Shown here: positions 5,432 through 10,354 of the stretch, piece after piece
Layout of the letters: each line of letters starts with the position of its first letter
Position numbering within the stretch: position 1 is the stretch's first letter
From: Chloroflexota bacterium
GTDB taxonomy: Bacteria > Chloroflexota > Limnocylindria > QHBO01
Length of the DNA: 10,354 nucleotides
Direction: 5' to 3'
Assembly (NCBI GenBank): GCA_031177555.1
Contig: JAPSGM010000044.1
Coordinates: forward strand, 1-10,354
The notes under the pieces: model-generated
Told to the model about the DNA's origin: nothing
Seen by the model: the letters and a program-made list of their open reading frames with translations, nothing else
Databases searched by the model: none
Program-made: the position numbers and the translations under genes

Positions 5432-5872
5432 TCAGGCGGCGCCGATCCCCAGCAGGTTGACGGCGACCGCCGAGGCGGCCAGCAGGATGGCCATCACCAC
5501 CATCAGCACGCCGATGTTGCGCAGGTCGCGTACGACGTAGTGGTACTCGGCCGCGGCCCGGTCTGACAGCCGCGAGGGGCCGCTGCCCATCGAGAAGTCG
5601 CGGACCCGGGGCCGGGCACGGGAGGCGCCCCGCCCCGACGGCTCGGCCCGGCTGCCGGGCGGCGGAGTCGAGGCGCGTAGCTCGGCATCGGCCTTCTCGA
5701 AGGCATCGGTCGAGGAGACGACGTCGGTCGCGGCCAGCTCGTCCTCGCGCACGGGCATCGGCTGGGCCGGCTGGGCCGGCTGGGCGCGCTGCGCGGGTTG
5801 CGCCGGCTGGGCGCGCTGCCCGCGGCGCTGCCGTGAGCGCCGGCTGGCTGCCTTGCCTCCGCGTCGGGGCAT
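5432..5872 (-). CDS. Hypothetical tail-anchored membrane protein with QPA repeats
   Basis: Unrecognised 146-residue protein. Residues 1-20 are strongly basic (Arg/Lys-rich), 21-38 are a proline/glutamine/alanine repeat, and 39-100 look disordered and rich in charged, Pro and Ser residues. Residues 101-118 (RLSDRAAAEYHYVVRDLR) look like a conserved amphipathic segment, and 119-142 form one clear membrane helix (NIGVLMVVMAILLAASAVAV) close to the C-terminus. No signal peptide is seen, so the N-terminal part is probably cytoplasmic, with a basic, possibly nucleic-acid-binding end (inference). The ATG has GAGGAA six bases upstream. It is divergent from the DUF4446 gene and ends one base from the SRPBCC stop. 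The repeat-rich half is likely fast-evolving; the membrane end is the part to use for homology search. Confidence 0.78.
   Translation of the reverse strand: MPRRGGKAASRRSRQRRGQRAQPAQPAQRAQPAQPAQPMPVREDELAATDVVSSTDAFEKADAELRASTPPPGSRAEPSGRGASRARPRVRDFSMGSGPSRLSDRAAAEYHYVVRDLRNIGVLMVVMAILLAASAVAVNLLGIGAA
5762..5815 (-). repeat. Tandem 27-base repeat coding RAQPAQPAQ twice
   Basis: Two adjacent 27-base units encode the same nine residues, RAQPAQPAQ, inside the preceding gene. Each unit is itself built from a 9-base glutamine-proline-alanine period. The DNA copies have diverged at synonymous positions while the peptide is identical, suggesting the protein sequence is maintained. Confidence 0.75.
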
Positions 5873-5933
5873 GCGGGGTTCCTCGCTGCTGAGTCCTCGG
5901 CACGCGCGAACGCTCGGGGCGCCGCGTGGGGAC

Positions 5934-5944
5934 GGTATGATACC
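5934..5944. promoter_or_regulatory. Symmetric -10 element between divergent genes
   Basis: GGTAT-G-ATACC is an 11-base dyad. The plus strand reads TATGAT (5936-5941) and the minus strand TATCAT (5942 to 5937), the latter preceded by TGG, which makes an extended -10 (TGn-TATCAT). Both predicted start sites lie close to 58 bases from their genes, at 5872 (minus) and 6007 (plus). No -35 is recognisable on either side. A single bidirectional promoter is the simplest reading; a regulator site is the alternative. Confidence 0.45.
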
Positions 5945-6006
5945 AGCCCATCCGGGCGTGCCGGCCGGCCGCCCCCCAGACGCCTCTCAGCCCGGAGCGC
6001 CCGCCG

Positions 6007-6525
6007 ATGGATGAACTCAACCGCCTCCTGACCGAGAACCTGGCGCTGGTCATCGCGGCACTGGCGCTGCTGGTCCTGCTGCTCCTCCTCCTCGTCGTGG
6101 TGCAGTCCATTCGGCTCGGGCGCGCCGTGCGCGACTACCGCTCGCTGGTCGGCGACGGCTCGGGAGGCTCGATCGGCGAGGTGCTGGACGGCCACATCGG
6201 GCGGGTCGACGCCGTCGCCCGGCGCATGGTGGAGATGGACCAGGTGCACGCCGCGCTGGACCACCGCACGCTGACCAGCCTGCAGCACATCGGGCTGGTG
6301 CGCTTCAACCCGTTCGAGGACACCGGGTCGGACCAGAGCTTCGCCATCGCCCTGCTCGACGGCCAGCGGGACGGCATCGTGATCTCGAGCCTGCACGGCC
6401 GCGCCAACACCCGCCTCTTCGCCAAGCCGGTGGAGGGTGGCGCCTCGCCGCACGCGCTCTCCGCCGAGGAAGAGCAGGCGATCCGCATCGCCGTCGCCGG
6501 GACGGGACGGTCCGCCGGCGGCTGA
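6007..6525 (+). CDS. DUF4446 family membrane-anchored protein
   Basis: A 172-residue protein of unknown function matching the DUF4446 layout. It has one N-terminal membrane helix (ALVIAALALLVLLLLLLVVV at 13-32) and a short basic segment, then a region with helical, coiled-coil-like character at about 55-90 (IGEVLDGHIGRVDAVARRMVEM). A conserved globular core follows with IGLVRFNPFEDTGSDQSFAIALLD at 95-118, GIVISSLHGRANTRLFAKPV at 123-142 and LSAEEEQAI at 151-159. The FNPFEDTG...QSF and SLHGR...R.FAKP motifs are what I recognise as the family signature. The soluble part is expected in the cytoplasm by the positive-inside rule. From memory, relatives in Firmicutes often lie near chromosome-partitioning genes; no such genes are in this window. 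The Shine-Dalgarno GGAG is rather distant. Ten bases separate its stop from the next gene, so the two are probably co-transcribed. Confidence 0.88.
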   Translation: MDELNRLLTENLALVIAALALLVLLLLLLVVVQSIRLGRAVRDYRSLVGDGSGGSIGEVLDGHIGRVDAVARRMVEMDQVHAALDHRTLTSLQHIGLVRFNPFEDTGSDQSFAIALLDGQRDGIVISSLHGRANTRLFAKPVEGGASPHALSAEEEQAIRIAVAGTGRSAGG

Positions 6526-6535
6526 TCAGGGCCCG

Positions 6536-7195
6536 ATGGATCCCGTCCAGCGGCGCCTGGCCGAGCGCCGACTGTTGAACGGGCTGCGCCGCCTGCACCG
6601 ACGCGAACCGATGCGTCCCGACGTCCGTCTCGACGCCGTCCTGGCGGCCGCCCGCGCCCTCCCGCGCGGCAGTCCCGCCGGCTACCGCGGCGCCACGCCG
6701 CTGACCCTCGACGACCCGCAGCTGATGGAGGTGCTGGACGGGCTGGCCGACGCCGGCCGCGTGGTCCGCGACGGGCGCCGCCTGCGGCTCCCGGACCATC
6801 GGCCCGGCATGGAGCCGGTCATGCGGGAGCGGGTGGAGCGCCTGCTCGCGGGCCTGCGCGAGGCCGGCGTCACGCCGCCGCGGGTCGAGGGCGTGGCCGC
6901 GCGGCTGGGGATCCCGGAGGCGGTCGTCGAGCTGCTGCGGACGACGGGAGAACTGGTCCCGGTGGCCCCGGGGATCGACTACCCGCGCGAGACCTGGGAG
7001 TCGGTGCGCGAGCGCGTCGACCGGATCGCGGCCGGCGGTCCGCTGACTGTGGCCCGCGCGCGGGACCAGCTGCGCACGACGCGCCGGCACGCGGAGGCCA
7101 TCCTCGCCCAGTGGCGCGCCGAGCGGCAGCGGCTCAGGTCGCGACGCCGAGGCGGCCGAGCGCCTCGTCCGCCGGCGGCAGGTCGTCACCGTTGA
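6536..7195 (+). CDS. Stand-alone SelB C-terminal winged-helix-like protein
   Basis: A 219-residue basic protein resembling the C-terminal winged-helix array of SelB, the selenocysteine-specific elongation factor, without any GTPase part. Seen: RRLLNGLRRLHRREPMRPDVRLDAV at 11-35, like the SelB segment in which a His precedes Pro-x-Arg-x-Gly; LMEVLDGLADAGRVVRDGRRLRLPDHRP at 63-90, a winged-helix wing followed by the linker LPxHxP; ERLLAGLREAGVTPPRVEGVAARLGI at 101-126 with VVELLRTTGELVPVAPGIDYPRE at 130-152; and a last domain GGPLTVARARDQLRTTRRHAEAIL at 167-190. That domain is like the SelB TVAEFRDxLGTSRKYA stretch, but it lacks the usual closing strand and ends in an Arg-rich tail. AGGG lies four bases before the ATG. 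The final 62 bases overlap the convergent gene. It may bind nucleic acid; a role in selenocysteine decoding is unproven. Confidence 0.7.
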   Translation: MDPVQRRLAERRLLNGLRRLHRREPMRPDVRLDAVLAAARALPRGSPAGYRGATPLTLDDPQLMEVLDGLADAGRVVRDGRRLRLPDHRPGMEPVMRERVERLLAGLREAGVTPPRVEGVAARLGIPEAVVELLRTTGELVPVAPGIDYPRETWESVRERVDRIAAGGPLTVARARDQLRTTRRHAEAILAQWRAERQRLRSRRRGGRAPRPPAAGRHR

Positions 7196-9155
7196 CCATC
7201 CGCGCCTGGCGGAAGCAGGACGCGGCCGCCGGCCGGTCGCCGCGCGCCTCGTAGCGCTCGCCCAGGGCCAGCAGAAGGTCGACGAAGCGGCCGCGCAGCA
7301 GCTCGCGGCGCTCCTCCACGTAGGCCGAGTCGCCGTAGAAGGGACAGTCGTCCAGGTAGTCGCCCCGGTACAGGGAGCGAGCGCGCTCGAGGTGGCGCAG
7401 CGCCTCGTCGGGGGCCCTGGTCGAGCTCGCCGACGCCATCGATTCCTCGAAGGCCTGGACGTCGCTCCACGCCACGAGCGACGGGTCGAGGCGGTACCGG
7501 TCGTTATGAAAGGTCACGGCCCTGCCGCGGTCGCCGCCCGGGCGCCCCGGCTCCAGGGTGCTGCGCAGGCCGCCCAGGGTGCGATGGAACGCCAGGTCGG
7601 CCCGATCCAGGTCCACGTCCGGCCAGACCAGCTCGATGATCTCGTCCTTCGCCACGCCGCGCTCGCCGCGGTCGAGCAGGAAGGCGAAGACCGCCTCCGC
7701 CTGGCGGGTACCGGCCTTGGCACCGCCCCACTGTCGAACCAGCTCGCCGCTGCGCTCGACCCGCATCGGCCCGAGCGCGAAGACGTGGAAACCGGTCGTG
7801 GGCCCGGGCACCGACAAGACCAGCGCGGCCTGCAGCTCGCTGCGCGTGTCCGCCAGCTCGCGGCGCTGGCCCGACAGCGTTTCGAGGGCCGCGGCCTGGG
7901 TGTGCTGCGCCTCCGCCAGGTTCAGGGTGCGCGCCAGGTAGGTCGCCGCCAGGCGCAGCACCTCGGCCTCGTCCTCGGCGTACGGAAGGCCGGATCGCTT
8001 CGGCCCGAAGACCACGTGGCCATGCGCACGTCCGTCGGCATCCAGCGGCAGGCGCAGGACGAGCGGCGAGCCCGCGTCGAACGTGCCGTGGGACTCGATG
8101 CGCTCGCCTTCGGCATCGGTCACCGCCGCGCCGCTCAGGCGGAACGCCCGCGAGATCCGCGCCAGGGCGGGCTCGACGGCGGAGGTCGGGTCCTGGGTGC
8201 CGAGCAGCGGGTCGCCCAGCGCGCGCAGCAGCCGCGCATACGCCGCCTCCCGGCCCGTCGTCCCGGCGATCCAGCGGCGGACCCGCTCCGCCACCGGCTC
8301 GAACAGCGCGATGGTCACCACCAGGGCCATGGTCATCACGATCGGCAGCTCGACGCCGGTGATCGCCTGCGCTGCGCGATCGAGCCCGGCCACGACCACC
8401 ACGAAGCCGGTGACCAGCAGACCGGCCGCCACCGAGGCCCGGAAGGTCTTGGCCGCCACGTCGGCCGAGAAGAAGATGCGCTGCGCGAAGACGGCGTAGG
8501 CGGCCATGACCACCGCCAGCGTCACCAGCGAGACGCCCAGCCACGGATCGGTGTCGGAGAGCGGCGGCGTGAAGCGCGCCACGCCCCCGGCCGCGCCGAC
8601 GCCCACCGTCAGCAGCGCCACGTGCAGCTGGCGCTGGCGCGCGACGTCACGGTCGGCGCCGCGCAGCGCCAGGACGATCCAGCCGATGGCCAGCGCGAAG
8701 ATCGCGATGCGGACCGCGATCCAGGCCCATCCGAGCCATTCGCCCGGGATGCCCGGCAGCTCGAGGTGAGGCGGTGTCGTCGCGAGCTTCACGGCGGGGT
8801 CCACGATCCCCGGCACCGCGGCCGCCACCGACGCGGCGTAGGCCGTCACCACGGCAACGCGCTGCGCGCGAGTCCACGGCCCCTCGGCCGCCAGCGAGAC
8901 CGCGATGTGCAGCGTGGCCGCGATCACCAGGAAGGCGCCCACGTCCTCTAACGCGTTGGCGACGCGATCCACGGCCGGAACGCCGGAGAAGCGCTGGATG
9001 ATGATGGCCACGCTCCACGTCACCAGGAACAGGGCCAGGATGCCGAAGACCCGGGCCGCGGGGAGGCGCCGGGCTCGGACGGCCACGGTCAGGCCGAGCC
9101 AGGAGCCCAGGATGGCGGTGACGCCATGGGCCGCGATCTCGAGCTGCTCGGACAC
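7134..9155 (-). CDS. Membrane-anchored SARP-like regulator: multi-TM, GAF-like, winged helix, BTAD
   Basis: A 673-residue multidomain protein. Residues 1-290 contain about nine hydrophobic segments (near 11-26, 35-54, 72-90, 99-117, 142-165, 177-194, 206-225, 240-258, 270-287), resembling the sensor region of 7TM-type histidine kinases. Residues 300-415 look like a GAF domain (ARLLRALGDPLLG, then VLRLPLDADGRAHGHVVFG, then EDEAEVLRLAATYLAR). Residues 415-445 are coiled-coil-like. Residues 455-558 read as an OmpR-type winged helix (FHVFALGPMRVERSG, AEAVFAFLLDRGERGVAKDEIIELVWPDVD). Residues 563-673 read as a bacterial transcriptional activation (BTAD) region with TPR-like helices, shorter than usual. 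No histidine-kinase core is present. The GTG start at 9155 has GGGAGGG five bases upstream; an in-frame ATG at 9221 overlaps the predicted promoter. It probably senses a membrane or cytosolic signal and acts on DNA from the membrane (inference). The target is unknown. Confidence 0.9.
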   Translation of the reverse strand: MSEQLEIAAHGVTAILGSWLGLTVAVRARRLPAARVFGILALFLVTWSVAIIIQRFSGVPAVDRVANALEDVGAFLVIAATLHIAVSLAAEGPWTRAQRVAVVTAYAASVAAAVPGIVDPAVKLATTPPHLELPGIPGEWLGWAWIAVRIAIFALAIGWIVLALRGADRDVARQRQLHVALLTVGVGAAGGVARFTPPLSDTDPWLGVSLVTLAVVMAAYAVFAQRIFFSADVAAKTFRASVAAGLLVTGFVVVVAGLDRAAQAITGVELPIVMTMALVVTIALFEPVAERVRRWIAGTTGREAAYARLLRALGDPLLGTQDPTSAVEPALARISRAFRLSGAAVTDAEGERIESHGTFDAGSPLVLRLPLDADGRAHGHVVFGPKRSGLPYAEDEAEVLRLAATYLARTLNLAEAQHTQAAALETLSGQRRELADTRSELQAALVLSVPGPTTGFHVFALGPMRVERSGELVRQWGGAKAGTRQAEAVFAFLLDRGERGVAKDEIIELVWPDVDLDRADLAFHRTLGGLRSTLEPGRPGGDRGRAVTFHNDRYRLDPSLVAWSDVQAFEESMASASSTRAPDEALRHLERARSLYRGDYLDDCPFYGDSAYVEERRELLRGRFVDLLLALGERYEARGDRPAAASCFRQARMVNGDDLPPADEALGRLGVAT

Positions 9156-9160
9156 TCGAT

Positions 9161-9167
9161 CCCTCCC
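9161..9167 (-). promoter_or_regulatory. Strong ribosome binding site fixing a GTG start
   Basis: GGGAGGG, the strongest Shine-Dalgarno in the window, lies five bases before the GTG at 9155. It decides the start of the membrane regulator over the in-frame ATG at 9221. Confidence 0.75.
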
Positions 9168-9194
9168 GCGCTGCGCACGTGCGGCGGCGCGTGA

Positions 9195-9223
9195 AGCGTA
9201 GGCGGCATCGGCCGGCGGCACAA
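9195..9223 (-). promoter_or_regulatory. Candidate promoter of the membrane regulator
   Basis: On the minus strand TTGTGC (9223 to 9218) and TACGCT (9200 to 9195) are separated by exactly 17 bases. Each matches its consensus at the three most conserved positions. Transcription would begin near 9188, giving a leader of about 33 bases that contains the Shine-Dalgarno, so this gene would be leadered, unlike its divergent neighbour. Confidence 0.4.
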
Positions 9224-9288
9224 GGGGATCGCGACAGCCAACCTGTCCGGTAAGCGCCTGATAACGGTGCGGTGAATGCCTCGTGGGC

Positions 9289-9294
9289 TACCAT
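9289..9294 (+). promoter_or_regulatory. Candidate -10 box for a leaderless helicase transcript
   Basis: TACCAT is followed by CGACGAC (seven bases) and then GTG at 9302. There is no Shine-Dalgarno before the GTG and no recognisable -35. The arrangement is nearly the same as TACGCT-CGACCAC-ATG before the VOC gene. Confidence 0.45.
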
Positions 9295-9301
9295 CGACGA
9301 C

Positions 9302-10354
9302 GTGCCAGCGGTCGTGCCGTCACCCGACCAGCTCCCGATCTTCGAGGAGCTGGCGGCGCCACCGCCCCGCCGGCGCGCGCCGCACCTCCGCATCCAGCCG
9401 CCTCTCCTCGCTGACCTGACGCCACGCCAGCGCAGGGCGGTGACCCACGGCGAGGGGCCGCTCCTCATCGTGGCGGGCGCCGGCACCGGCAAGACGACGG
9501 TCATCACCCGCCGCATCGCCTGGCTCATCGCCGAGAAGCGTGCCAAGCCGTCCGAGATCCTGGCGCTGACCTTCACCGATCGGGCCGCGCTCGAGATGAC
9601 CGAGCGCGTCGACCGGCTGGTGCCCTACGGCTACACCGACACGGTGATCAGCACCTTCCACGCGTTCGGCGATCGCCTGCTGCGCGACCACGCCCTGGAC
9701 GCCGGGCTCTCGGACCGCTCGACCGTCCTGTCGCGGGCCGAGCAGGTGATCTTCCTGCGCGAGCACCTGTTCGAGCTTCCACTGGACAGATTCCGCCCGC
9801 TGGGTGACCCGACCCGCTTCCTGCATGCCCTGGTCACGCTGATCAGCCGGACCCGGGACGAGGACGTCACGCCGGCGGACTACCGGGCAGCGTCCGATGC
9901 CCTCTCCGCCCGGGCCGCTGCCACACCGGACGACGACGCCCTGGCGGAGGAGGCGGCCCGCCAGCGCGAGCTGGCGGCGCTGTACGAGGCCTACGAGGCG
10001 CTGATGCGCGCCACGGACCGGCTCGACTTCGGTGACCAGGTCAGCCTGGCGCTGCGCCTGCTGCGCGACCATCCGGCGATCCTGGCGCAGGAGCGGGCTC
10101 GGTTCCGCTACGTCTTGGTCGACGAGTTCCAGGACACGAACCACGCCCAGTTCCAGCTGGTCAAGCTGCTGACCGGATCGCCGCGCGCCAACATCACCGT
10201 GGTTGGCGACGACGACCAGAGCATCTATCGCTTCCGCGGCGCCGCGCTTTCGAACATCCTCGGCTTCCGGGCCGCGTTTCCCCGCAGCGCCCGCGTCGTG
10301 CTCAACGACAACTTCCGCAGCCGCCAGCCGATCCTGGACGCCGCCCACCGGCTG
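9302..10354 (+). CDS. UvrD/PcrA-like superfamily 1 DNA helicase, 3' end outside window
   Basis: The N-terminal 351 codons of a superfamily 1A ATP-dependent DNA helicase; the frame is open to the right edge. Seen: Q-motif LTPRQRRAV at 39-47, Walker A AGAGTGKTT at 58-66, motif Ia ALTFTDRAALEM at 88-99, and ISTFHAFGDRLLRDH at 116-130. Then come motif II VDEFQDTN at 273-280, motif III VVGDDDQSIYRFRGA at 300-314, and the motif IV arginine in LNDNFRS at 334-340. All ATPase motifs present look intact. The GTG at 9302 is chosen because it follows a TANNNT-N7 element. It gives about 38 residues before the Q-motif, somewhat longer and more proline/arginine-rich than in classical PcrA. With the C-terminus missing, one cannot tell a housekeeping PcrA from an AddA-like helicase-nuclease fusion. 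Confidence 0.95.
   Translation, partial: MPAVVPSPDQLPIFEELAAPPPRRRAPHLRIQPPLLADLTPRQRRAVTHGEGPLLIVAGAGTGKTTVITRRIAWLIAEKRAKPSEILALTFTDRAALEMTERVDRLVPYGYTDTVISTFHAFGDRLLRDHALDAGLSDRSTVLSRAEQVIFLREHLFELPLDRFRPLGDPTRFLHALVTLISRTRDEDVTPADYRAASDALSARAAATPDDDALAEEAARQRELAALYEAYEALMRATDRLDFGDQVSLALRLLRDHPAILAQERARFRYVLVDEFQDTNHAQFQLVKLLTGSPRANITVVGDDDQSIYRFRGAALSNILGFRAAFPRSARVVLNDNFRSRQPILDAAHRL

Noticed and set aside
7100..7195. Frameshift hiding the missing end of the SelB-like protein
   Set aside because: I read the other two plus frames across this stretch and saw no sequence resembling the SelB final strand. The minus-strand gene needs the same bases.
7392..8951. 519-codon open frame on the plus strand
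   Set aside because: Antisense to the membrane regulator, whose domains and ribosome site are clear. The translation is His/Arg/Gln-rich with no recognisable fold.
9156..9221. ATG at 9221 as start of the membrane regulator
   Set aside because: No ribosome site precedes it and it overlaps the TTGTGC-N17-TACGCT promoter. The GTG at 9155 has an excellent GGGAGGG site.

Overview
The window is a gene-dense, very GC-rich (around 70% by eye) bacterial chromosome segment. The gene set (RarA, DUF4446, a UvrD/PcrA-type helicase, a membrane-anchored BTAD-type regulator) and the apparent mix of leaderless and Shine-Dalgarno starts fit a soil or sediment Chloroflexota lineage (for example Limnocylindria-like). 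A high-GC actinobacterium cannot be excluded. No rRNA, tRNA, CRISPR array, insertion sequence or integrase was seen. No stretch over 300 bases lacks a gene. Bases 1-87 hold no recognisable gene, only a short GC-rich self-complementary run near 47-59.

Layout. (1) 88-1913, minus strand: a class V aminotransferase followed by a histidine-family phosphatase, joined by a 4-base stop/start overlap. (2) 1948-3327, plus: rarA, divergent from the aminotransferase across only 34 bases; this gap holds overlapping -10-like boxes and two CCGAT dyads. (3) 3342-5430: four small genes of stress/accessory type, namely a RibD/DHFR-like reductase (minus), a VOC-fold protein (plus), and an ArsR regulator with an overlapping SRPBCC (AHSA1) gene (plus). 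(4) 5432-5872, minus: a proline/glutamine-repeat protein with a C-terminal membrane anchor, divergent from (5) 6007-7195, plus: DUF4446 and a free-standing protein resembling the C-terminal winged-helix part of the selenocysteine elongation factor SelB. (6) 7134-9155, minus: a 673-residue protein with about nine membrane segments, a GAF-like region, a winged helix and a BTAD region. (7) 9302 to the right edge, plus: the N-terminal 351 residues of a UvrD/PcrA-like helicase.

How the parts relate. The aminotransferase and phosphatase are one translational unit and could act on consecutive metabolites, possibly in serine synthesis. ArsR and SRPBCC form a classic autoregulated pair, with two dyads beside the ArsR start. 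The strands alternate, giving four divergent gaps (1914-1947, 3945-4036, 5873-6006, 9156-9301) and three convergent junctions with gaps of 14, 1 and minus 62 bases, none showing an intrinsic terminator.

The most notable signals are: a repeated TANNNT-N7-start-codon arrangement at three genes, suggesting leaderless transcripts; near-symmetric -10 elements in divergent gaps; the stand-alone SelB-C-like protein; and the membrane-bound SARP-like regulator. I see no clear multi-gene defence or biosynthetic system. Product calls rest on reading motifs by eye, without database searches.
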